From positions 1 to 64,000 of the forward strand of contig CAVYBK010000019.1 in NCBI GenBank assembly GCA_963766725.1: 64,000 nucleotides of DNA, given 5' to 3'. How positions within the stretch are numbered: the first letter of the stretch is position 1; each line of letters begins with the position of its first letter. Source of the stretch: DATEOR01 sp963766725. GTDB lineage: Bacteria > Actinomycetota > Thermoleophilia > Gaiellales > Gaiellaceae. The notes below the pieces were generated by a model that saw nothing but the letters and a program-made list of their open reading frames with translations, was not told the origin of the DNA and did not search any database. The translations under genes were made by a program, and so were the position numbers. This document shows positions 45,130 to 52,838 of the stretch, in pieces.

Positions 45130-45162
45130 GCCGCGTCCGAGGGCGGAACCCCCGGACGCGGC
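45130..45162 (-). promoter_or_regulatory. Stem-loop between binding-protein and permease genes
   Basis: GCCGCGTCCG (45130-45139) and CGGACGCGGC (45153-45162) form a perfect 10-bp stem; the loop can add GGG/CCC. There is no T run. It lies 3 bases before the cysT start and likely lowers permease expression relative to the binding protein or protects the upstream mRNA. Confidence 0.65.
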
Positions 45163-45193
45163 TCGACGAACTGGTAGGCGGAGCGCTTCGGCC

Positions 45194-46204
45194 CTAGCCT
45201 GAATCGGTCGACACCCCCAGAGACATCTCGATCTTGGCCACGATTCCGTTCTCCGGATCGAAGAACTCGTCCTTGACGGTGCCCCAGCCGCCGAAGTCCT
45301 GGATGGTGAAGAGCGTCGGCGGGGTCTTGTAGTCGAACTGCTCCGCCACGGACTTCACGACCGGCCGGTAGCCCTTTTCGCCGAAGATCTTCTGCGCTTC
45401 GTCGGAGTAGAGGAACTTGACGAAGTCGGTCGCGGACTGCGGAGCATCCGACGTCACGGCAACCGGGTTCTCGATCAGGATCGTCTGTTCGGGGATGACA
45501 TAGTCGACGTTCTCGCCCTTCTGCTGCGCAGTGATCGCCTCGTTCTCGTACGAAAGGAGAACGTCGCCCTTCCCCCCGGTGAAGGTCTGGAGCGCGTCGC
45601 GGGCGCTCGCGTCCTGGACGGCAACATGCTGGAAGAGCTCGTTCAGGTAGGCGACGGCTTCTTCCTTCGACTTGCCCTGCTTTATCTGGGCGCCGTACGC
45701 GGCCATGATGTTCCAGCGCGCGCCGCCCGAGGTGAAGGGGTTCGGGGTCACGACCTCTACGCCCGGCTTCAAGAGGTCGTCCCAGGTCTGAATGTCGTCG
45801 GGGTTCCCCTTGCGTACGACGAAGGAGACGACCGAGTCGGTGAGGATGCCCTTGTACTCGTTCTGGCTCCAGTCCGAGTCGACGAGGCCCGCGTCGACGA
45901 GTCGGGTGATGTCGCTGTCGAGTGCGAACTCGACGACGTCGGCCGGCAGGCCGGCCTCGACGGCCCGGCTCTGCTCGCCGGAGGCGCCGTAGGACTGCTC
46001 GAACTCGACGCCCTTGCCCTCCGCGGTCTTCTGGAAGGCGGGAATGATCGCCTCGTAGGCCTCCTGCGGGGTCGAATAGGCGACGAGCGTCAGCTTGCCG
46101 CCTCCCGAGTCCTCGTTCGCCGCATTACTCGTCCCTCCGCAAGCCGCCGCCAGAAGTGCAATGACGACGGCGAGAATCGCTCCGGCTCCCCCTAGTTGCT
46201 TCAC
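45194..46204 (-). CDS. Sulfate-binding lipoprotein of ABC transporter
   Basis: 336 residues. GTG 46204 is chosen because GGAGG lies about 4 bases upstream. Signal peptide with lipobox LLAAACG (Cys about residue 22). Mature sequence is that of sulfate-binding proteins: LTLVAYSTPQEAYEAIIPAF, FEQSYGASGEQSRAVEAGLP, ADVVEFALDSDITRLVDAGL and VVTPNPFTSGGARWNIMAAY. It captures sulfate outside the membrane. First gene of the operon sbp-cysT-cysW-cysA. Confidence 0.93.
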   Translation of the reverse strand: MKQLGGAGAILAVVIALLAAACGGTSNAANEDSGGGKLTLVAYSTPQEAYEAIIPAFQKTAEGKGVEFEQSYGASGEQSRAVEAGLPADVVEFALDSDITRLVDAGLVDSDWSQNEYKGILTDSVVSFVVRKGNPDDIQTWDDLLKPGVEVVTPNPFTSGGARWNIMAAYGAQIKQGKSKEEAVAYLNELFQHVAVQDASARDALQTFTGGKGDVLLSYENEAITAQQKGENVDYVIPEQTILIENPVAVTSDAPQSATDFVKFLYSDEAQKIFGEKGYRPVVKSVAEQFDYKTPPTLFTIQDFGGWGTVKDEFFDPENGIVAKIEMSLGVSTDSG

Positions 46205-46224
46205 TCTACCTCCAAATCTCGACA

Positions 46225-46230
46225 ATTATA
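46225..46230 (-). promoter_or_regulatory. Consensus -10 box for sulfate operon
   Basis: On the minus strand TATAAT occupies 46230-46225, 20 bases before GTG 46204, inside an AT-rich 102-base divergent intergenic region shared with the Rrf2 gene. No good -35 is seen at standard spacing, which is compatible with an activated promoter. Confidence 0.6.
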
Positions 46231-46306
46231 GTCAGTAAAATAAAGTAAGCTGGTGCAGCAAAGTATTCCAAGCTTGTTCTCCTGTCAAACTTGAACTGGA
46301 GAGCGC

Positions 46307-46744
46307 ATGTGGGTCACGCGGCGAACTGACTACGCAACGCGCGCCGTGTTGTCACTGGCGATGGCGGAGGAAGCGATGAACCTCGACCAGCTCGCCGAGG
46401 CGACCGAGGCACCGCGTTCGGTCCTCGAGCAGGTGATGCCGAGGCTCCGAACGGCGGGAATCGTGCGGTCAGTTCGTGGGCCCGGCGGTGGCTATCGCCT
46501 GAACCATCCTCCGGCAGAGCTGACGCTCGAGCGCGTCGTGCGCGTGTTCGAGGGCCAGCTCGCGCCGATCGGCTATGCGACTCGACACGAACCCGATCCG
46601 TGTCCAGCGATCGTCGACCGGTCACTCCGGCCTGCCTGGGAGGAAGTGAGAGACGCGACGATCACGATCTTGGATCGCATCAACTTCGCCGACCTTGCCG
46701 AAGCCGCCCGAGCCGAGCCGAAAAGCACGCGTTCTTCACCTTAG
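46307..46744 (+). CDS. Rrf2-family transcriptional regulator
   Basis: 145 residues, ATG 46307. Winged helix-turn-helix: RRTDYATRAVLSLAMAEEAM, LAEATEAPRSVLEQVMPRLR and wing VRSVRGPGGGYRLNHPPAEL. Only one Cys (DPCPA), so it lacks the three-Cys iron-sulfur site of IscR and is closer to CymR-type regulators. Divergent from the sulfate operon, it is the obvious candidate to control that operon and itself. Confidence 0.9.
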   Translation: MWVTRRTDYATRAVLSLAMAEEAMNLDQLAEATEAPRSVLEQVMPRLRTAGIVRSVRGPGGGYRLNHPPAELTLERVVRVFEGQLAPIGYATRHEPDPCPAIVDRSLRPAWEEVRDATITILDRINFADLAEAARAEPKSTRSSP

Positions 46745-46766
46745 AGGGCGCCACCCTACGGACTCC

Positions 46767-48548
46767 TCACACCGGTGGGCCGCCTTCCGTCTCGCCGACG
46801 ACGCAGATCACCTGGCCTGTCGTGACCGCCTCGCCCGCGACCACGGACAGGCGGGTCACGAGCCCATCGCGGTGGGCGGTGATCTCGTTCTCCATCTTCA
46901 TCGCCTCGACGATGCAGATCACCTGGCCCGCGCGAACCTCGTCGCCCTCGGCGACCTCGACCGCGAGCACGGTCCCCTGCATCGGGCTCACCACGGCGTC
47001 ACGGGCGGCTCCGTGCCCCGCGGCGCCTCCTGCCCGCTCTCGACGCCGTCGCGCCAGCTCGGCGAACGGCGGCTCGGGCCGGAGCACCTTCACCTCGAAG
47101 CGGCGGTCGTCCACCTCCACTTCGAGTGTGTGCTCGCGAACGCGTCCGTCCGGTGAGCGCGGTACGCTCGTTGTCTCATGGGACAACTTCTCGGCTTCCT
47201 GCGCGAGCTCTTCCGACTCGACCACCCCGTGGCAGGTCTCGCCTGCGATGAAGCAGGGGCGGCGAAGGAGGGCCTTGTGGAACCCGACGAGCGTCTTCAC
47301 GCCCTCGATCTCGAACTCGTCGAGCGCACGCAGCATGCGCGCGCGGGCCCGTTCGCGGTCGGTGTCCCACACGCAGAGCTTCGCCACCAGGGGGTCGTAG
47401 AGGCCGGAGATCTCGCTGCCCTCGACGACGCCCGAGTCCACGCGCACGCCGGGCCCGGCGGGCTCCCGATAGCGCGTGAGCGTCCCTGGCGCCGGCAGGA
47501 AGCCGTTCGACGGGTCCTCGGCGTTGATCCGGCACTCGATCGCGTGCCCGCGGAAGTCGAGGTCCTCCTGGCGAAGACTTGTCGGCTCGCCTGCGGCGAT
47601 GAGAATCTGCTCGCGGACGAGGTCGACCCCCGTGACGAGCTCGGTGACGGTGTGCTCGACCTGGATGCGCGTGTTCATCTCGAGGAACCAGTAGTTGCCG
47701 TCGCAGTCGAGCAGCCCCTCGATCGTGCCCGCGCTCCGGTAGCCCACCGCACGAGCGGCGTCGACCGCGATCTTGCCGATTCGCTCGCGGAGGTCCGGCG
47801 TCACCGCCGGCGAGGGTGTCTCCTCGACGAGCTTCTGGTGTCGCCGCTGGATGGTGCAGTCCCGCTCGCCGAGGTGGAGGACGGTTCCATGGTCGTCGGC
47901 GAGCACCTGGACCTCGACGTGGCGTGGGTCGACGATGAACTTCTCGACGTAGACCGTCGAATCGGCGAAATACGACTCGCCCTCGCGCTGCGCGGCGACG
48001 AAGGCGCGCTCCGCCTCTCCTTCGCCCTCCACGACCTTCAGGCCCTTTCCGCCGCCTCCGGCCGAGGCCTTGATCGCGACGGGCCAGCCGAACTCGTCGC
48101 CCAGCCGCGCGACCTCGGCCGCCGACGTGACCGGCTCCGTCGTCCCCGGAACGATCGGGACGCCTGCGCTCCGCATGAGCTCACGCGCCGCCACCTTCGA
48201 TCCCATCACATCGATCGCCTCGGGCGGAGGCCCGATCCAGACGAGGCCCGCATCCGAGCAGGCCCGCGCGAATGACGCGTTCTCGGCGAGAAAGCCGTAC
48301 CCCGGATGCACCGCCTCCGCACCCGCTTTCCGGGCGGCCGCGATGATCCGCTCCTGGTTGAGATAGCTCTCGGCCGGCGCCCCGGCTCCGACGAGATAGG
48401 CCTCGTCTGCGACGGCGGCGTGGAGCGAAGCGCGGTCAGCGTCCGAGTAGACGGCCACGGTGCCAATCCCCAGCTCGCGGAGCGTGCGGAAGACGCGGAC
48501 CGCGATCTCGCCGCGGTTGGCGACAAGAACCTTTCCGAATGGAGGCAT
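46767..48548 (-). CDS. Acyl-CoA carboxylase alpha subunit (biotin carboxylase + BCCP)
   Basis: 593 residues, ATG 48548. N-terminal biotin carboxylase (VLVANRGEIAVRVFRTLREL, ATP-grasp IKASAGGGGKGLKVVEGEGE, catalytic EMNTRIQVEHTVTELVTGVD) and a C-terminal biotinyl domain with the biotin Lys in VEAMKMENEI. It carboxylates biotin for acetyl- or propionyl-CoA carboxylase. The beta subunit is at 56559-58127 and an epsilon-like subunit at 51381-51536, so the complex is encoded in scattered genes on the same strand. Confidence 0.93.
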   Translation of the reverse strand: MPPFGKVLVANRGEIAVRVFRTLRELGIGTVAVYSDADRASLHAAVADEAYLVGAGAPAESYLNQERIIAAARKAGAEAVHPGYGFLAENASFARACSDAGLVWIGPPPEAIDVMGSKVAARELMRSAGVPIVPGTTEPVTSAAEVARLGDEFGWPVAIKASAGGGGKGLKVVEGEGEAERAFVAAQREGESYFADSTVYVEKFIVDPRHVEVQVLADDHGTVLHLGERDCTIQRRHQKLVEETPSPAVTPDLRERIGKIAVDAARAVGYRSAGTIEGLLDCDGNYWFLEMNTRIQVEHTVTELVTGVDLVREQILIAAGEPTSLRQEDLDFRGHAIECRINAEDPSNGFLPAPGTLTRYREPAGPGVRVDSGVVEGSEISGLYDPLVAKLCVWDTDRERARARMLRALDEFEIEGVKTLVGFHKALLRRPCFIAGETCHGVVESEELAQEAEKLSHETTSVPRSPDGRVREHTLEVEVDDRRFEVKVLRPEPPFAELARRRRERAGGAAGHGAARDAVVSPMQGTVLAVEVAEGDEVRAGQVICIVEAMKMENEITAHRDGLVTRLSVVAGEAVTTGQVICVVGETEGGPPV

Positions 48549-48571
48549 GGGCGCGCGTATTCTGTCCCTTC

Positions 48572-49111
48572 ATGCACTTTGCAGACCAGCTGACGCTCGC
48601 GCGGGCGTTTTCGGTGCCCATCGTCGTCGTGCTCTTCGCGTGGGACTTCCCCAACCACTACTACTGGGGGACGGCGGTCTTTGCCCTGGCGATGACCACC
48701 GACTACGTCGACGGCTGGTGGGCGCGGCGCACCAACCGCTCGTCGAACCTGGGCCGGCTCCTCGACCCCGTGGCGGACAAGCTCCTCGTCATGGCCGCGC
48801 TGATCATGCTGGTCGGAGTCGCCCTTCCCGCTTGGATGGTCGCCGCGATCGTCGCGCGCGAGTTCCTCATGTCCGGGCTGCGCCTCGCCGCGCTCGAGCG
48901 CGGTGTCGTGATGGCCGCACGGGATCTGGGAAAGCTGAAGACCGGGGCGCAGGCCACCGCGGCAGCCATCGCAGGGCTTGCCGCGGGCGGAGCGTTCAGC
49001 ACCGACATCGCGTGGTGGGCGGGGCTCGTCGCGCTCGCACTGACCTGGATCTCAGGCCTCGACTACTTCATGAGCGCACCCAGGGTCCTCCGTGGGCAGC
49101 AGCCTGCGTAG
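48572..49111 (+). CDS. pgsA: CDP-alcohol phosphatidyltransferase (PgsA-like)
   Basis: 179 residues, ATG 48572 (an in-frame ATG at 48539 lies within the divergent carboxylase start region and is less likely). The CDP-alcohol motif D-G-x2-A-R-x8-G-x3-D-x3-D is complete in DGWWARRTNRSSNLGRLLDP plus VAD. Four or more membrane helices. Probably makes phosphatidylglycerophosphate from CDP-diacylglycerol and glycerol-3-phosphate. The next gene overlaps it by 20 bases. Confidence 0.88.
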   Translation: MHFADQLTLARAFSVPIVVVLFAWDFPNHYYWGTAVFALAMTTDYVDGWWARRTNRSSNLGRLLDPVADKLLVMAALIMLVGVALPAWMVAAIVAREFLMSGLRLAALERGVVMAARDLGKLKTGAQATAAAIAGLAAGGAFSTDIAWWAGLVALALTWISGLDYFMSAPRVLRGQQPA

Positions 49112-49976
49112 CTTCGCGCCGGGGGACCGGGCTGCCGTGCTCGAGCTTTCACGGCATGCGCTGCAGAAGCCGCAGGAGCAGGTGGGCAATCCCCTCTGGA
49201 CGACCGCGGAGGAGCTCGAGAGCGAGCTCTCCGACTGGGAGGTCCCGCCCGAGGAAACCCTCTTCGTGGACGAGATCGACGGCGAGGTCGTCGGCTTCGC
49301 GGGCGTCGAGGTCTCGCCGGGGTTCGACCACGCCGACCTCTTCGGGCCGCTCGTTGCCCCGAGCCACCGCGGGCAGAAGATCGGAACGGTGCTCCTCGAG
49401 GCGGCGATCGAGCGGGCGGAGAACCGGAGCGCACTCCGCGTCGTCGGTGCGGTTGGCGCGAGGAACGCGACGGGCCGGCTCCTTCTCGAGCGCGCCGGGT
49501 TCGCGCCCTCCGGGAGCGCGACCGCGGTCTTCCGGCTGAACGAGGCCGACCATCGCCGGGTCGAAACCGGCCCGGCGGAGCTCACGGTTCGGCCGGGCAC
49601 GCCAGACGATCTCGACGCAACCATGCGGCTCTATCGCGAGTGCTTCCCCGACGGCTCGTTCCCGGAGAGCGCATGGCTCGCGGGCCTCGAGCAGGGCGCC
49701 GTCTACATCGGCGAGGCGAAGGGCGAAAGCGGTGCGATGGTCAACATCGACGCGGCCGACCGGTGGATCTACCACCTCGGTGTGACCGCGGACGAGCGCG
49801 ATCGCGGCATCGGCGCCTACGTCCTCTCCGAGGCTCTGGCCGGCTACTGGTCGCACCATCCGGGCGAGACGCTCGGGCTCTCCGTGGAGGCGGACAACCT
49901 GCCCGCGCTCCGGCTGTACAGACGCCAGGGATTCGCGCCCATGCTGGTGCTGCAGGCCTTCGAGCTCCCCCTGTAG
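49092..49976 (+). CDS. Tandem GNAT acetyltransferase
   Basis: 294 residues from GTG 49092, inside the pgsA end. Two GNAT domains: the first has FGPLVAPSHRGQKIGTVLLE, the second has LGVTADERDRGIGAYVLSEA and SVEADNLPALRLYRRQGFAP. Each has the acetyl-CoA loop (R-G-x-K-I-G, R-G-I-G-A). The tandem layout resembles mycothiol synthase (MshD)-type proteins, but the substrate is not fixed by sequence. It ends 2 bases before glpK. Confidence 0.82.
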   Translation: MGSSLRSFAPGDRAAVLELSRHALQKPQEQVGNPLWTTAEELESELSDWEVPPEETLFVDEIDGEVVGFAGVEVSPGFDHADLFGPLVAPSHRGQKIGTVLLEAAIERAENRSALRVVGAVGARNATGRLLLERAGFAPSGSATAVFRLNEADHRRVETGPAELTVRPGTPDDLDATMRLYRECFPDGSFPESAWLAGLEQGAVYIGEAKGESGAMVNIDAADRWIYHLGVTADERDRGIGAYVLSEALAGYWSHHPGETLGLSVEADNLPALRLYRRQGFAPMLVLQAFELPL

Positions 49977-49978
49977 CC

Positions 49979-51406
49979 GTGCTCCTGGGAATCGACCAGG
50001 GGACGACGGGCACGACCTGCCTCGTCCTCGACGAAGCCCTGCGGACGCAAGGGCGCGGCTACCGCGAGGTGGCGCAGCACTATCCACGGCCCGGGTGGGT
50101 CGAGCAAGACCCGAACGAGCTCTGGGAGTCCGTGCTTGCGGCCGCGGGCGAGGCGCTGGAGGAGGCGGGGGCGGCGGCGGCCGATCTCACCGCGATCGGC
50201 ATCACGAACCAGCGCGAGACGACGATCGTCTGGGACCGGGCGAGCGGCGAGCCGGCCCACCGCGCCATCGTCTGGCAGGACCGGCGGACGGCCGAGCGGT
50301 GCAAGGAGCTCCCCGCCGACCTCATCCGCGACCGGACGGGGCTCGTCCCCGATCCGTACTTCTCGGCGACGAAGCTCGAGTGGATCCTCCGCGAGGCCAC
50401 GGGCGACCTGGCCTTCGGGACGGTCGACTCGTGGCTCATCTGGAAGCTCACCGGCGGGGCCGTGCATGCGACCGACGTCTCCAACGCCTCGCGAACGCTG
50501 CTCCTCGACCTCGCGACGCTCGACTGGGACGACGAGCTGCTCGAGCTCTTCGGCGTCCCGCGCTCCGTGCTCCCCGAGATCGTCAGCTCGAGCGGGACGA
50601 TCGGCGAGGCCGAGCTCTTCGGGGCCCGCGTCCCGATCGCCGGCGCGGCCGGCGACCAGCAGGCAGCGCTCTTCGGACAGGCGTGTTTCGGGCGCGGTCA
50701 GGCGAAGGCGACCTTCGGCACGGGCGCCTTTCTCCTGGCAAACAGCGGCTCCGAACGAATCAGGCCCGGAGCTGGCGTCGTCGAGACGGTCGCCTGGCGG
50801 CTCGGCTCGGAGGAGCCGGTCTACGCGGTCGAAGGCTCGATCTTCGTCACCGGCGCGGCGCTGCAGTGGCTCCGTGACGCGCTCGGGCTCCTCGCGGACT
50901 CCGCCGAGAGCGAGGCACTCGCGCGCTCGGTGGAGGACAACGGCGGCGTCTACTTCGTTCCGGCCCTTGCCGGGCTCGGCTCACCGCATTGGGTCCCGGA
51001 GGCGCGCGGGCTCATCAGCGGGATCTCGGGCGGCACGCGGCGAGAGCACCTCGTCAGGGCCGCCATCGAAGCAGCCGCCTTCCAGACAAGGGATGTCGTG
51101 GAGGCGCTTCCCTTCGAGCTCCAGACCCTTCGCGCCGACGGGGGCGCGGCAGGGAACGCATTCCTGTTGCAGTTCCTCGCCGACCTGACGCGCCTTCCTG
51201 TCGAGGTGCCCGAGGAGCGCGAGACCACGGCCCTCGGGGCGGCCGCGCTCGCCGGCCTCGCGGCCGGGATCTGGAACGGCACCGCCGAGCTTGCGGGACT
51301 CTGGCGCTCCGCGGCGCGCTACGAGCCCGAGCTGCCCGAGGAGGAGGCCGATCGCCTCCTCGCCGAGTGGCGCGTGGCCGTCAGGCGGGCTCTTCTTCTT
51401 CGCTGA
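49979..51406 (+). CDS. glpK: Glycerol kinase
   Basis: 475 residues from GTG 49979, 20 or so shorter than typical GlpK. FGGY-kinase blocks: LGIDQGTTGTTCLVLDEALR, GITNQRETTIVWDRASGEPA, HRAIVWQDRRTAERC, FGTVDSWLIWKLTGG, AGDQQAALFGQACFGRGQAK and FVPALAGLGSPHWVPEARGL. It makes sn-glycerol-3-phosphate from glycerol. The 3' end overlaps the minus-strand epsilon-like gene by 26 bases. Co-location with pgsA fits phospholipid supply. Confidence 0.94.
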   Translation: MLLGIDQGTTGTTCLVLDEALRTQGRGYREVAQHYPRPGWVEQDPNELWESVLAAAGEALEEAGAAAADLTAIGITNQRETTIVWDRASGEPAHRAIVWQDRRTAERCKELPADLIRDRTGLVPDPYFSATKLEWILREATGDLAFGTVDSWLIWKLTGGAVHATDVSNASRTLLLDLATLDWDDELLELFGVPRSVLPEIVSSSGTIGEAELFGARVPIAGAAGDQQAALFGQACFGRGQAKATFGTGAFLLANSGSERIRPGAGVVETVAWRLGSEEPVYAVEGSIFVTGAALQWLRDALGLLADSAESEALARSVEDNGGVYFVPALAGLGSPHWVPEARGLISGISGGTRREHLVRAAIEAAAFQTRDVVEALPFELQTLRADGGAAGNAFLLQFLADLTRLPVEVPEERETTALGAAALAGLAAGIWNGTAELAGLWRSAARYEPELPEEEADRLLAEWRVAVRRALLLR

Positions 51407-51536
51407 GATCCTCGGCAATCCCGGCTCGCCACCAGGCCGAGCGGGGGTCGGCCGGCGGCGCCGTCAGGCGCGCAAGCGCCTCTTCGATCGCCTCCAGCTC
51501 TTCCGGTGAGGGCTCGGGCCGGATCTCGCGGTTCAT
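51381..51536 (-). CDS. Acyl-CoA carboxylase epsilon-like small subunit
   Basis: 51 residues, ATG 51536. The pattern EIRPEPSPEELEAIEEALAR then SAWWRAGI matches the short actinobacterial acyl-CoA carboxylase epsilon family (a PEELAA helix followed by a Trp near the C-terminus). The end is acidic (SEEEEPA). It would bridge the alpha and beta subunits encoded at 46767 and 56559. It overlaps glpK tail to tail. The short length makes the call moderate. Confidence 0.5.
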   Translation of the reverse strand: MNREIRPEPSPEELEAIEEALARLTAPPADPRSAWWRAGIAEDLSEEEEPA

Positions 51537-51582
51537 CCGGCTGAGATTAAAGGGCCTACGGAGGCCCGACGATAGGAACACC

Positions 51583-52590
51583 ATGCGCCGGGGTCTCGTC
51601 GCCGTCGTCGCCGTGGTCGCCGCCTTCATCGCGGCGCAGCCGGCGCCTGCCGCAAGCTGGGCCCAGCCGCAGATCAAGGTCGTGGTCGCGAACGGGCTCA
51701 TGGGCCCGAGCGTGAGCAACTTCCGCGCCAAGCAGAACGTCACCCGCAAGGAGCTCGGCGAAGCGCTTGCCGCCCTCACGGGCGAGTCCCAGGTCGTCGT
51801 CGACCCCGACGCCGAGGTGTCGATCGCCGGGCTGGACGCGAAGGTCGTCAAGGCACTCGGGCTGCGCCACGCCGCGAAGACCTTCCAGCGGAAGGTCAAG
51901 GAGGCCGGCCTCGAGCCGCCACGGCGGCTGGGGAACGAGGTCGTGGCGCGCCTGATCTGGCTGCGGCTCAACCATCCGCAGCAGGACGACAATCTCGAGC
52001 TGCGGCCGCAGGACCCCGCTACCCGCGCGGAAGCCGCGTATTCGCTCGCCCAGGCGCTGAATATGTCCCAGTGGGAGAAGGACTCTGTCGTGTCGCTCGC
52101 CGACTCGTTCTCGCTCCCGAGCTACGGCGAGTGGCCGAAGCGCGTCCTTCGACGGGCCGTGCACTTCATCGGCTACCCGTATGTGTGGGGCGGAATGTCC
52201 GAAAACCAGCAGGTCACATTCGGCGTCACGTCGCGCGGAGGCTTCGACTGCTCGGGCTTCGTCTGGCGCGTCTACAAGCTCCAGGCGTATCCGAACGGAG
52301 GCTCGCTTTCGTCGGTTATCCAGGGCCGCACGACGTACCAGATGAGCGGCGAGGTGCCGAAGTCGAAGCGGATCCCCTTCGACCGCCTGAGGGCCGCCGA
52401 TGTCGCCTTCTTCGGCGCGGATGGGCGCCGCTCGAGCCCGTCCGAGGTCGACCACACGGGAATCGCGCTCGGAAACGGCTGGATGATCCATTCCTCCAGC
52501 CAGGGGGTGGCGTTCGTGCCGCTCACGGGCTGGTATCGCGACCGTTTCGCCTGGGCCCGCCGGCCGCTTCGCGAGGCCGGGCTCCTCTAG
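51583..52590 (+). CDS. Secreted NlpC/P60 peptidoglycan hydrolase
   Basis: 335 residues, ATG 51583. Signal peptide to about residue 23 (AAQPAPAASWA). A helical region (about 30-165, with SLH-like segments PQIKVVVANGLMGPSVSNFR and DPATRAEAAYSLAQALNM) precedes an NlpC/P60 domain. Catalytic Cys is in SRGGFDCSGFVWRVY, His in VDHTGIALG and the third polar residue near GWMIHSSSQG. It likely cleaves peptide cross-links of peptidoglycan. Confidence 0.92.
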   Translation: MRRGLVAVVAVVAAFIAAQPAPAASWAQPQIKVVVANGLMGPSVSNFRAKQNVTRKELGEALAALTGESQVVVDPDAEVSIAGLDAKVVKALGLRHAAKTFQRKVKEAGLEPPRRLGNEVVARLIWLRLNHPQQDDNLELRPQDPATRAEAAYSLAQALNMSQWEKDSVVSLADSFSLPSYGEWPKRVLRRAVHFIGYPYVWGGMSENQQVTFGVTSRGGFDCSGFVWRVYKLQAYPNGGSLSSVIQGRTTYQMSGEVPKSKRIPFDRLRAADVAFFGADGRRSSPSEVDHTGIALGNGWMIHSSSQGVAFVPLTGWYRDRFAWARRPLREAGLL

Positions 52591-52720
52591 GCGCCGAAAC
52601 CCGCTCGATTGCACGTTTGAGCAGGCTTTTCCGAATCCCTCAAAGGGGGGATGTTGCGACCTCCCGGGTGCGCTGATACTTCGGCTCGTCCTACGCGTCC
52701 GAACACGGGAGATGATCGGA

Positions 52721-52813
52721 ATGCTTCATTGGAAGGTAAAGCTCGCGCACGTTGCAGTTGTCGCCGCCCTTCTGGCCGCTTTCCTGAGCGACCTTGAAGG
52801 GTGGGCCTGGTAG
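52721..52813 (+). CDS. Possible 30-residue membrane microprotein
   Basis: ATG 52721 (or 52712) encodes MLHWKVKLAHVAVVAALLAA then FLSDLEGWAW, stop at 52811-52813. GGGAG lies about 9 bases upstream of ATG 52721. The single helix with a charged N-terminus and Trp-rich end looks like a real microprotein. No homology is available. Confidence 0.4.
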   Translation: MLHWKVKLAHVAVVAALLAAFLSDLEGWAW

Positions 52814-52838
52814 CACGGCGAACGGTTAAGTCATAGCC

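Noticed and set aside
52591..52720. c-di-AMP (ydaO-type) riboswitch near the NlpC/P60 gene
   Set aside because: Such switches lie upstream of cell-wall hydrolases, but this gap is downstream of it. The conserved core pattern was not found.
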